Translations under genes and position numbers: made by a program
Source: Cladorrhinum sp. PSN259
Taxonomy: Eukaryota; Ascomycota; Sordariomycetes; Sordariales; Podosporaceae
Length of the DNA: 64,000 bases
Assembly (NCBI GenBank): GCA_033725935.1
Contig: MU867074.1
Coordinates: 248,001-312,000, forward strand
Direction: 5' to 3'
The notes under the pieces: generated by a model
Told to the model about the DNA's origin: nothing
The model's input: only the letters and a program-made list of their open reading frames with translations
The model's database searches: none
Shown: positions 44,254 through 55,137 of the stretch, one piece after another
Numbering within the stretch: position 1 is the first letter of the stretch
Layout: each line of letters begins with the position of its first letter

Positions 44254-44792
44254 CGTCGTCCCTTTTTCCTGGTCTTCATCTCGTCAGCGCATCGTGCGCA
44301 CTCGGCAGGGCGTGGGGTTGTCGTCGGGTTATCGCTCAATTGGAGGTTGTCGATCAGCCAATTAAGTTGGGACCGAGGGGCAGTATGTAGCTAGCTATTT
44401 TCCAAAGAATGACATGATGCCGGAGGAGCTTCCCAAGCTGCTCCACTAAAAAAGAGCCCGAACCAATTGCAGCGCTTGAGGTAACGGGGAATGCCAAGCC
44501 AGACTGCCCCTCCTAAATACATATTTCACCGTATGCATTTGTAAATGTGTTTATCTCTCCCTTTTTTAAGATTGAAGATTTGCCCTATTCTCATTTTTCA
44601 TTCCTTTACCCATGTCTAAAAGTTGTGTATGCGAGTTCTATCCAGCCCCCCAGCCCCTCTGCCTCCTGAACGCTATCAGGTTTCCACCCATCCCCGTGGT
44701 ATCAGTAGAATACACTTTCTGTGTCTATATATGAGTACAAATAACGCCCGGTCCGCTTCCCCTTGTCTAGATTTTTGTTTCTAGATATGCAA
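44254..44792. other. Spacer: PPR-gene promoter and mme1 3' flank
   Basis: Tandem spacer of 539 bases on the minus strand. A GC-rich part lies near the PPR start and an AT-rich part near 44510-44600. No gene. Confidence 0.6.
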
Positions 44793-46202
44793 CTATACTA
44801 CCTCGCGGCGTTCTATAGCGCCAGGCATGTACAACTCGAGTCGGCGCAAAATATTTTGGTACAGGAACAACATGCATCCGCTCTGGATGCTGGTCCAAAC
44901 GGCCCGTGGGCCAACACCCCTAAACCATCCTCCTACTCCTTCGGCCTGATAGATTAGCCGTAGCCCCGTCATGACCGAAGATGTCTCCAACATGACAGCA
45001 CCAGGCCGTGGCGTATGAGTCGACGGGGATGATGTCGAAATCAACCGTTTCTGAAACTTCTTTGAAGCAGTCGTTTCGGCTGTCTTGGTGTGCTGCTTGG
45101 AATCCTTTACCAAGCCAGCCTTCTGCGTAGGGATTGAAGCTTGCGCGGTGGATGCTCCCTCAACTACAGGCTGGTGGATCTGAGTCTGCAATCTCGTTTT
45201 CACGACATCCAGCGGGCATGTTATTGTGCCCGCGAGACCACCTGCCGCAGCCCCAGTAAAAAGCTCCAGTTGCCAACCAATTTCCTTGCTCTCTTTCCAC
45301 TGCTTGGCCCACGACTGGCCTTGCTCGTAAAACATGAACTGAAGCGCCGAGAAGGGGAGGTCCCGCCATAAAGTGGCACCGTAGCCGTGGAACAATGCCG
45401 AGAACCCTTCCTGTCGGATAATCGTCCTCACGGCATCTCGGGTGCCTAGGTAATTGTATCCGGACTTGAAGTAGGGATTGTTATGCCGCCCTTGAAGCTG
45501 AAGGCGAGTTTTGAGCACTTCAGAAGGTACATAGACAATCGAGGCAGCAAGATCACCAAAGAAGCCTACACAATGGCGAGTTAGTCAAACATGTATGGTC
45601 CTCTCCAAAGTACATCTCGAGTATCACTAACCCGCAGCCAAGTATGCAAGATGGGGCTGAACACCATACTCCAGCATGTGCCGTTTGCTCCATTCGTAAC
45701 TGCCAAAGAAGAGAACTGTTCCCGGAAAAGAGCCACACAGCGCTGGAAACCATCCGCCATAGAGCCCTCGTCGTATCCCTTCCTCCCGGAAAATCTTGTA
45801 ATATGAGGGGCCCAGTGATGTGTACTTTGGTGGGATGTGCGGGTCACCCTGCTGGCGAGTTTTTACTGTGTCCAGTGAATGCATGAGCATGTCACCGCTG
45901 GTTCCGCCCAACCCGCCGGCAAGCATGCAGTGCAGGTAAGGCGGCCGCCTCTCGCCTTGCAGCTCTCCATCTTCCGGTTCCGACCTCATATTATTCTGGA
46001 ATCGTCGCGATTGGGGTTCGGATGTCTCGGCAACATGATGACCGTCGAGGGACGCTCCAGGAACCGGCGCGGCCGCCCCGAGATGCAGGGCGTTGCGCAA
46101 GGAAGAGGACGAAGACGAGGACGACGACGACGATGATGGGATTTCTGTTGACGACGACGACGATGACGGTTTGCTGTTGGCCGTCTCGAAGCCTTGAACC
46201 AT
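44793..46202 (-). CDS. mme1: Mitochondrial carrier of the Mme1 (YMR166c) type
   Basis: Inner-membrane SLC25-type carrier. Its closest remembered relative is yeast Mme1, described as a mitochondrial magnesium exporter. Two exons: 45632-46202 and 44793-45565, giving 447 residues. The intron splits a Gly codon before FFGDLAAS. Three repeats carry carrier signatures: HSLDTVKTRQQ (Pro replaced by Ser, as in yeast Mme1), VPSEVLKTRLQLQGR and CPLDVVKTRLQ. The Mme1-like phrases GLYGGWFPALCGSFP and RDLPFSALQFMFYE support the subgroup. Two unusual features are the long N-terminus with Ser runs (from GAC/GTC-type repeats at about 46095-46165) and a Ser/Thr/Lys-rich insertion of about 65 residues after the third signature. 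Substrate is inferred by homology only. Confidence 0.88.
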
Positions 46203-46656
46203 TGCCCCTAGGCACGGGGTGGCTGTTGTCGTTTTATGTCGTTACGAAGTTGTATGGGTAATCTTTGGGATGGCGGCGGCGCATCGCAAATCCAATGTCC
46301 AAGTTCAAATTTCTGGGCACCCGATTTCCGACCTTTTTTTCTCTAGCGTCGTCATGCTTGGCAGGTCCTGCGGTGCCCTGGAACGTGGAATTCGGTATTA
46401 TGTGGCCCGTGCCTTTCGGTAATATTTCACTTCTTTCAACCATCATGACTCTGCCTGTTGCCTTAGTGTCTCTCTCCAAGGGTCATCACCCAACAACTAT
46501 TCCTTGCACATGAATCTCATTACCTTTCCATTGCCGCCGGTTTTAGCCCCGGAGTAAACCTAGACTTTCCTCAGTCCTATATACTCATATACATATCAAC
46601 ACACTCTGAAATCCCCTCTACTCAGTCCCTTGACCCTCTCCCCAACAACGCTATTA
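46203..46656. other. Spacer: mme1 promoter and imp2 3' flank
   Basis: Tandem spacer of 454 bases on the minus strand. No gene or repeat recognised. Confidence 0.6.
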
Positions 46657-47271
46657 TCACCTCGCCTCATCAACCCTCCTAACAGGCGCCTCCCACCACC
46701 TAACCCGTCCAGCCCTCTCCCACGGGCTCAGAACCCATCCAACCCTCCCCGTAATCAACCTCACCGAAATCGGTCCATAATAATTACTATCCCTGCTCTT
46801 GTCCGCATTATCCCCTTCAACCCAGACATGTCCCTCTTGGACACAAACACTAGGATAAGGATACGTCCCCTTGGTCCTCACCACATCCCCCTCGAGCGCA
46901 ATGATCCTCTTGACAGCAATTTTGTTTGGATCCGTAGGGCTCCTATCACCTCCCAGTCAGCACCTTACCCTTTCTCCTGGATGTATGTTTGATGTGAAAT
47001 ACCTAAAAACTACAACCTCCCCCCTCTGCAAATCCTGCTGTGCATTCATCTTCCAAACCAGACACAAATCCCTCCTGGTCGACTCATTATAACTCGCATT
47101 GAAAAACGGGTACATGGAAGGCCCATTGATGAACGTCACTTCAGCGACGTACTGGTTGACCCAGATGAATGGCGGGAGCCACGTCGCATATCGGATCAGA
47201 TAATGAGAGAATCGCTTGACGAATTCATATCTTTGCCCTGCCGCGGCAGCGTTGGCCCATCTCGTGGCCAT
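46657..47271 (-). CDS. imp2: Mitochondrial inner membrane protease subunit 2 (Imp2)
   Basis: Signal-peptidase-like serine protease that trims proteins facing the intermembrane space, working with Imp1. Two exons: 47003-47271 and 46657-46942, giving 184 residues, close to yeast Imp2. The catalytic Ser52 is in INGPSMYP and the general-base Lys101 in IAVKRIIALEGD, the usual spacing. The signature GHVWVEGDN, then DSNYYGPIS, completes the S26 family pattern. One hydrophobic segment (about 27-47) anchors it. The 60-nt intron is placed at donor AG|GTATTT with a CTGAC branch site, which makes VVFR continue into SPTDPNKIAVK. A stronger-looking GTAAGG further on would leave an impossibly short intron. 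The open frame runs on upstream without an ATG, so MATRWANAAA is the start. Confidence 0.9.
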
Positions 47272-47825
47272 AAGCAAAGAATTAGAATCCGAAGCTATTC
47301 GAGTTCGCCCGGGGTGTATGAGTGGTGAGGGATGAGTGATGGTGTATTATTACACTGTATTATGAGTGTACCTTTGTACATAACTTTGGAAGTGAATGAA
47401 ATGGATGCAGGGGGTGAGATAAGAAAAATGCTGATAAGGAATTACGGGTATGGAGGGGTTAATACACAACCAACTCAGTTAGTGCATACACCATGGACAA
47501 CTTCAAAAGCAAACATGGCAAGCTCTTCTGGTATCACTGCTTTCATCAATCATTTTCCCGCTACATAAGCTACTGCTTAGCTGTCTCTCTATCACGGTAC
47601 GCCGCCAAGAAACTTTTGTATCCCGAGACGCCTGCCATGTATAGTGAAATAACATAAGAACCATGCGTGTTACCGCTCCCCAGATCCCCTTTTAAATCAT
47701 GATATAAGCCCTCTCTAGACACTTTAGGGCCTTCCAAGACATTTCGCGGCCTTCGTAAACACTGTTAGGGCCTTCTTAGACCAGTATTATGGGTGTTGTT
47801 TCAGACTGTGTGTCTAACCGCCTCT
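47272..47825. other. Spacer: imp2 promoter and eIF2-alpha 3' flank
   Basis: Tandem spacer of 554 bases on the minus strand. The right part carries a degenerate tandem repeat (47711-47792). No gene. Confidence 0.6.
47711..47792. repeat. Degenerate tandem repeat of about 20 bp, four copies
   Basis: Units begin at 47711, 47731, 47751 and 47772. Their common plan is CTTC.TAGACACTTTAGGGC, with the GGGC or CGGC end followed by the next CTTC. The last copy is worn. It lies 34-115 bases past the eIF2-alpha stop, so it is probably in the 3' untranslated region. Confidence 0.7.
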
Positions 47826-48966
47826 TTAGAGAGTCTCAGGGACGTTATCATCGCTCTCGCTGAGGGACTCGTCACCGCTGACCTCAGCATTCTCACGCTC
47901 ACGCTTCTCCATGAGTGCTTGAAGCTCAGCATCATCGGACTCGGTGACAGCCTTCGGCTCCATCTTGACAACCAAGTGGCCGCCGGCAGCCTCGATGCTT
48001 GTACGGATATCAACAATGGCCTCCTCTAGCCGTGCGATGCCGGCATTCTTGTCGAGGCAGGTGTTGGTAAGGCTGAAGCGAAAATCTTGGTTAGCTCCGT
48101 AACGTAAGCAGACAATCCGTCGCAAAATCACACTTACACATAGAGGGGGGGAGAAACAAGTCTGCATTTAACCTGGGTCTCGGCAGTGTTACGGGCTTCA
48201 GCGGTGCGAAGGGCGGTCTTGATGGCATCAATCCCCTCATAGGCGAAGCAAGTAACCTCCACATCGGCGCGAACCTTGGTAGGCTGGGGAGTAAGGCGCT
48301 TGCCAATGTAAGACTTGAGCTCGTCGGCGACAGGCTCACTGGGGAATGCGATATCCTTCCAGACATCAGGATTGCTGCAGACAAATGATTAGACAAACAT
48401 AACCCCAGCGGACGAAGTTCTACAGTTGACGTACGTAATAGACAGCTTGAAAGCGTCAAGCGAGTGGCCGTACTTCTTGTTGAGCGGCCAGCTTATCGTC
48501 TCGTAGAGCTGCTCGATGGGAGTGAGGGTCTTCTCGGCAACATGTCTCATGATAGAGTGAACGATCTTGCTCTTGTTGTAACGCTCCTCGCAGCGAACGA
48601 TATCTTCGGGCGACACACGACGCTTGGACAAATCGATATAACCCTTCTCCTTGTCGACACGGAGCACAACGACGACCTCGTTGCGACCAACTCGAATGAG
48701 CTTCTGGATGGATCTAATACGCCGTCTCGACAACTCGGAGAGAAGAATCATGCCATCAATGTTGTCGTATTCGAGAAGCTTAACGTACGCTCCCATGTCG
48801 GCAATCTAGGCAGGCGGTAGTTAGCTCTCTGCCCATTCCTCTGGACGACTACCCCTCAGTTCGATGTATGTCTACCGCAAAGACCTACCTGTTTTACGTT
48901 GACCATAACAAAGGAGTCGATCTCCGGATACTTCTCCTCGTAAAAACGGCAGTTCGAAAGCGACAT
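47826..48966 (-). CDS. sui2: Translation initiation factor eIF2 alpha subunit
   Basis: Alpha subunit of eIF2, which brings initiator tRNA to the ribosome and is the target of Gcn2 stress kinase. Four exons: 48889-48966, 48435-48805, 48138-48374 and 47826-48072, giving 310 residues. The N-terminal S1 fold starts MSLSNCRFYEEKYPEI. The kinase-target serine (Ser52 counting Met, the classical Ser51) is in LLSELSRRRIRS. The middle helical domain has KIVHSIMRHVAE and YGHSLDAFKLSIT. The C-terminal alpha-beta part has VKCRLVSPPLYV and LTNTCLDK. The acidic tail reads SGDESLSESDDNVPETL. The introns restore the conserved ITNPDVW and YVLTNTC junctions. Confidence 0.96.
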
Positions 48967-50254
48967 CTTGTCGGTGGTTGCCGTGCTGGCGGGGCACTGG
49001 TTATGTGTTGCGTTGGTGAAGTCGGGTGTGCGCTATGGCAATGAAAGCGTGCACGATGACAATGGGATGTCTTTGGTTATAAAATGGGTGGATAATAAAT
49101 GCCGGTAGGCCTGTACTGTTGATTGCTTTCCGTGGTTTTTTTCGGATGCAGCATACAATAGTAAGTTCAAGCCTCAAAGAACAGTCATCCAGGCTGGCCC
49201 GCAGTATTTTCAGGAGCCACTCAAAATCACGGTGCCACCCAAAAAGAAGGTGGGCTGTGTGGCTTGTGCTTTTCAGAGTTTTGGCGGGGTATGGTGCGCC
49301 AAGCATTGAACAAGAAAGTTGCGCTCTGCTATTCAGACAGCGTAAACTAGTGTAAATAATTCACAACCCAAACAAAAAGAGACCATAAATGATGGGATAT
49401 ATCTAAAAGAGCTGGCTTGAGCATGATTTAAGAAATAATTACCTGAGAATTTGCGAAGACATATATTTTGTTTCCATAGACATACAAACACCTCACTTTG
49501 AAACACTTCAAACTGTTCAGAAAGGCGAAGTACTTGTACACACAAGCTATATACCTACCTTACCTGTCCAGTGTCAGTATCACGGTATCCACCATGTATC
49601 GCCTTTTCGGAAACTAGGTAGATTCAAGGATCACAAACAAGTAGTCTTGGGTGGTACACAAGCAAAGTGATATCTGAATTTGTCTTGAATTCTTAGTGTT
49701 TACCAGTGGTACAATATCGAGCCCTTGTGGGAATATCACATGGACACCTTTTCCATGTCTCAGATCACGGACGCACTGTGTCCAGTGTCGTTCACCGAGC
49801 TACTGCCCCACTTTCATGTGCCAAAAGTCCACAGCTGACAGCCAAGCAGCAACTACGTCAGTCCAACCATGCTATTCATGGGGCATTCCCCAATCGCTAT
49901 TAGTTCCCGGCTCCAACCCTCACCTCACCGTTGGCATCCCGTGGCATCTTACGAGGGGAGCTTCGGCTGGCCGAGGTTTTTATTCAGTCTTGACTTCAAC
50001 GGAATATAGAAAGCTGGCGTAGCATTCTAAGAGCGGAGGGAAACATCCTGTTTTACTGCCTGAATTGATCGTGCTTCTTTCAACTTGGCTTTCTCAGGTT
50101 CCATTCCATTCTGTCTTTCGAAGATGCACACAGGGAGAAGGGAAGCAAAGGGATCAAACTGACATGTCAACACCGCGTCGCAACACGAGCCTTACCACCA
50201 CCGGAGCTTCGGAATATATTTACACACGACCAAGCAAGAAACAAAAGCACAGCT
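48967..50254. other. Divergent promoter region between eIF2-alpha and nte1
   Basis: Head-to-head spacer of 1.29 kb. Only short unrecognisable frames. AT-rich near 49330-49520. No RNA gene was recognised. Confidence 0.6.
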
Positions 50255-53200
50255 ATGGGCGGCACTAGCTCGGCCGTTGTTGCGGCCGGCGAGGACGGCA
50301 TCCCGAACGCTTTGTCTTCTGCCATGGCCGCAGCAAGCGATGTTGCTAAGACGACCGACTCTTCTTCGTGGCTTGGTTTCTTTGGAAAGATTGTTTTCTG
50401 GCTACTCCAGTTAGTCTCAACAATCCTCTACTATGCAATCAAAACGACCACCATCAGCTTCCCTTCCCTCCTCTACAACCTCCTCTCGACCAGCTGGACC
50501 GTTACCATGAGCGCTACGACCATCATATTTATTCTACTGGGCGTAGCAGCTACCGCCGTTTGGTTATTTAGATACCGTGTTCTCAATAAATATTCGCGAC
50601 TCCCTCCAGAGCCTCAGCGCAAAGAGCCCGCCATCGACCTTTTCCCGGACACCCACGATGAAGGAATCAAGTCTGGGCTGGCGAACTACTTTGATGAGTT
50701 CCTAAGCGCCATCAAGATTTTTGGCTATTTGGAGAGGCCCGTTTTCCACGAGCTGACCCGCAGCATGCAGACGAGGAAGCTCATCGCTGGAGAGACTCTC
50801 AACCTAGAGGAGGAAAAGGGATTCTGCCTTGTGGTTGATGGGCTGGTAGAGATCTTTGTCAAATCAGCAGGAAATAATCAGAGGTTTGCCCATACGCCTA
50901 ACTTGGGTGCCTCGAGCGATGACGAACAGTTTACCCCTGCGCAACAACGATATCAGCTGTTGACAGAGGTACGCAATGGTGCCCCCATGTCATCACTCTT
51001 CTCCATCATGTCGTTATTCACCGAAGATATTTCAATGCGGGCACCCGATGACGATACCCCAGAGGGAACTACGGCTTTCCCGCAGAGTGCTGGTTTTCAG
51101 CATCACCATGCTGTTCCCATTTCTATCCCTGGGACCCCCCAGTTTCACGATTCAGCGGCTAGTTCAACAGAAAACCTCCCTGGTACCCTCCCACTTTCAA
51201 ACCTTGACCAGAATTTGCCCCGGATACCACCTATATCACTTGATACACCACACAAGCCTCAGAGACCGGTTCCGAAAAGGTTTGGTACCAGCTCGGCCCA
51301 TCCCGATATTATTGCGAGGGCAACAGTTGATACCACCATTGCTATCATTCCGGCCAGCGCTTTCAGACGTCTCATTCGTGTCTACCCCAAGGCGACTGCG
51401 CATATTGTTCATGTCATTCTGTCCAGGTTTCAAAGAGTCACCCTTGCTACAGCCTACAGCTATCTCGGTTTGACCGGTGAGGTACTCCAGATCGAGAGGA
51501 ACATGCTCAAGTACACATTGCACCAGCTTCCTAACCATTTACGGGGGGATGCCTTAGAGAGGCTCAAGGAAAAATTCCAGATGGAAAGGGAAAGAATTGG
51601 TGAAGAAGAGGTTGGCAAGGGTATTGCTCTTCACAATGCCCGTACTACACGCAGGCGGCGCTCCGTTAACAGGCTGCGAAAAGATGCTGTCTTGCAAGCA
51701 TTCTCCAAACAAAAACATCGATCTGTAGTCGTCTCTGCAGATAGCCCAAGCCCTGGTGATCTTCTGACAAACATACAACTTTCGAGGGGTGGCGGTTACC
51801 GACCCTTGGGCGCTTCCCCTCAGCTAGATCTCCACGCCTCCAAAGACATTATGTCTCCCCTCGCTCAGCGCACATTCAACCCATTTGATACCGCCCGAAA
51901 TCCTCATGTGGCTCTGGACAAGAGGGAAATATTAGATGAGGATAACCAGTTCAGAGAGTCAATTCTGGAGTGCATGTTCAAGGCTATTGGCTTGACCAGT
52001 ACAGCCACAGTCAAAGAAACAGACTCCAATTTGGATTCTCCACGGCTCGTATCTATCGATGGTCGGCGCCAGAAAGCCGTCTTCAGCAACACGAACAATG
52101 CATTTGGGTTCATGGAGGGGCTTGAGGGGTCAGTTGATGGAGATTCTGAGTCGATAACATCGACAGGACTCTCTTCAGCACCTGTTAATACTCAGGTATT
52201 GGCCCAGGAGATGAGAGACGAAGTCGAGATCGTGTTCTTTCCCAAAGGATCCGTCTTGGTTGAGCAGGGAGAGAGAAACCCGGGTCTCTATTATGTCGTT
52301 GATGGATTCTTGGATATTTGCACTCAGGTCGACGAGTCTGCATCTGATATTCTTCGCTCCCCCGGCACGACCTCTCTCAACGCGATGGAGAGTCATGAAT
52401 CTGTTTTCTCACCTAGCCAAACTGCGAACCCCTCACGTGGTGGCAAGAGTGCCACTGACGCCCGGAAAAAATCCAGAGTTGCTCGGCGTAGTGTGGCTCT
52501 GATCAAGCCTGGTGGATTGGCAGGATATGTCGGAACTATCTCATCCTACAGATCCTTCATTGAGGTCGTAGCCAAGACCGATGTTTACGTTGGTTTCCTA
52601 CCCCTGACATCCATCGAACGCATTGTTGATCGTTATCCTATTGTTTTATTAACGATGGCCAAAAGACTGACGAATCTTCTGCCTCGTCTGATACTTCATA
52701 TTGATTTTGCCTTGGAGTGGCTTCAAGTCAACGCTGGCCAAGTCATCTTCCACGAAAAGGATGGAAGTGAAGCGATCTATCTTGTCTTGAATGGACGTCT
52801 GAGACTGGTTGAAGATCGCCAGGATGGCGGGAAGAATGTCAAGGCTGAGTACGGTCAAGGCGAAAGTATTGGCGAACTCGAAGTCTTGACCGAATCTTCT
52901 CGCTCTGGAACCCTGCATGCCATTCGTGAAACGGAGCTGGTCAAGTTCCCTCGCACTTTGTTCAACAGTCTTGCTCAGGAACACCCAAATATTACGATCA
53001 AGATTTCAAAGATCATTGCATCTCGCATGAGGGCATTGATCGATGACCCGTCAACCGTTCAGAGTCTAAAGGATTCGGCAGGGAGAAGCTCAATCAACAA
53101 AAGCTCCTCGACGCTTAACCTGAGGACTGTGGCCATTTTACCAGTCACTGCAGGTGTTCCCGTTGTCGAGTTTGGCCAGAGGCTATTGAATGCACTGACG

Positions 53201-54788
53201 CAAGTCGGGGCTCCAAATGGGGCCACGTCGTTGAACCATGCAGCTGTGCTCAATCACCTTGGGAAGCATGCTTTCAACAAGATGGGTAAGCTCAAGTTGA
53301 GCCAATATCTAGCGGATTTGGAAGAGAAATATGGATTGGTCATTTATGTGGGAGGTGAGTATTCCGTCATGTATGCCTTCGGGAGGTATAAGATGCTAAC
53401 GCATGTTAACAGACACAAACGTAAATGCCCCTTGGACTCAAACATGCATTTCTCAAGCAGACTGCGTGCTCTTGGTCGGTCTGGCAGACGGCTCACCCGA
53501 AATCGGAGAGTATGAACGTTTCATGCTCGGCATGAAGTCAACGGCCAGAAAGATTCTCGTCCTTCTGCACCAGGAACGCTACTCCAATCCTGGACTGACA
53601 AGATCTTGGCTCAAGAACAGAGTCTGGATCAATGGCGGCCATTTCCACATCCAAATGCCGTACAGTGTCAATCCGATCATGCCGATCCATCCTCCTACAA
53701 AACGTATCGGGGCAGCCATCAAAGAGCGTGTTCAAATTCTACAGGCCGAGATTCAAAAGTACACATCTCGCAAAGTCAGGCACAGCGCTTTCTACTCCCC
53801 CGACGCACCTTTCAAAGGTGACTTTCACCGTCTCGCTCGCAGGCTATGTGGTAAATCGGTTGGTTTGGTCCTTGGTGGCGGCGGAGCAAGAGGTATCTCT
53901 CAGATGGGTGTGATTCGCGCCATGGAAGAAGCTGGTATTCCCATCGACATCGTCGGTGGTACTTCGATCGGATCCTTCATCGGCGCTCTTTACGCTCGTC
54001 ACGCAGATGTGGTGCCCATGTTTGGCCTAGCCAAGAAGTTTGCAGGCCGCATGTCAAGCATGTGGCGCTTCGCAGGAGACCTCACTTATCCCTCTGCAGC
54101 ATACACTACTGGTCATGAATTTAACCGTGGTATATTCAAAACCTTCGGAGACACTCAGATTGAGGACTTTTGGTTGGAATACTACTGCAACACGACGAAT
54201 ATCAGCAAGAGCAGAGCGGAGTTTCATACGAGCGGATATGCCTGGCGCTATGTCAGAGCATCCATGTCACTCGCCGGTCTTCTTCCTCCAATTTGTGATG
54301 AAGGCGACATGCTGCTGGATGGAGGATATGTCGATAACTTGACAGTATCGCAGATGAAGTCTCTTGGCGCCGAGGTCATCTTTGCCGTTGATGTTGGTGC
54401 ATTGGATGATGATACACCGCAGCAGTACGGAGACACGCTGTCAGGACTCTGGGCATTCTTTAACCGGTGGAACCCATTCTCGAATGTGGCGAACCCGCCT
54501 ACTCTTGCTGAGATTCAGGCGAGATTGGCGTACGTGAGCAGTGTTGATGCATTAGAGAGGGCCAAGACGATGAGTGGATGTTTCTACATGAGGCCGCCGA
54601 TAGATGAGTATGGTACGTTGGATTTCGGGAAGTTTGATGAGATTTATAGGATTGGATATGCTTTTGGTAAAGCTTATTTGCAGAAGTTGAAGGATGAGGG
54701 TGTGTTGCCTTTGATCTTGATGGAGGGTGATGCCGAGGCGAAGAAGGCGCTGAGGAGGACAATGGCGCCTAGAAGAGCTAGTATATAG
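50255..54788 (+). CDS. nte1: NTE1 lysophospholipase / phospholipase B (patatin domain)
   Basis: ER serine esterase that deacylates phosphatidylcholine to glycerophosphocholine; the fungal form of neuropathy target esterase. Two exons: 50255-53354 and 53413-54788, giving 1491 residues, the usual length. Two N-terminal membrane segments are visible (about 42-66 and 85-107). Cyclic-nucleotide-binding-like domains follow, for example LIAGETLNLEEEKGFCLVVDG, VLVEQGERNPGLYYVVDG and VIFHEKDGSEAIYLVLNGRL. The C-terminal patatin domain has GGGGARG (1188-1194), the nucleophile Ser1218 in GTSIG and the catalytic Asp1336 in DGGYVDN. The intron (GTGAGT donor, GCTAAC branch, AACAG acceptor) splits a codon just before TNVNAPWTQ. 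Ser-rich linkers between the regulatory domains are probably disordered. Confidence 0.96.
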
Positions 54789-55137
54789 TTTTTTTTTTTT
54801 TGTCGTACATATGGAAGGAATATAGGAAGGCTGTGTGTGTGGTATATTCCAGTGGAATGGAGTATTGGAAGCATTGGGTTTGCATTGGGGAGCGGAGACT
54901 AGATACTTTGGTGCTTTAAAAGACGTTTATATTGCGTTGAGTTTACATTAGATCTCTTGTCAAGGGAAAACGCAATGAATAATGTTCGATATAAGAGGAG
55001 AGCAATAAAGCAATTGAATTTTTATCTCCAGCTGTGACCTTCAGGTTTCACCACTAAAATTCTCGAAGCGCTTTTCATGCCTGGCAAATGTTGAATAACT
55101 CTTCATTTCAATTTTTATCAACTACCAGAGATATGTC
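54789..55137. other. Tail-to-tail spacer
   Basis: Convergent spacer of 349 bases between nte1 and the AAA ATPase gene. A T run follows the nte1 stop. No gene. Confidence 0.6.

Noticed and set aside
46970..47003. GTAAGG donor in imp2
   Set aside because: It would leave a 28-nt intron, below the working size for these fungi, and it breaks the frame into the conserved IAVKR motif.
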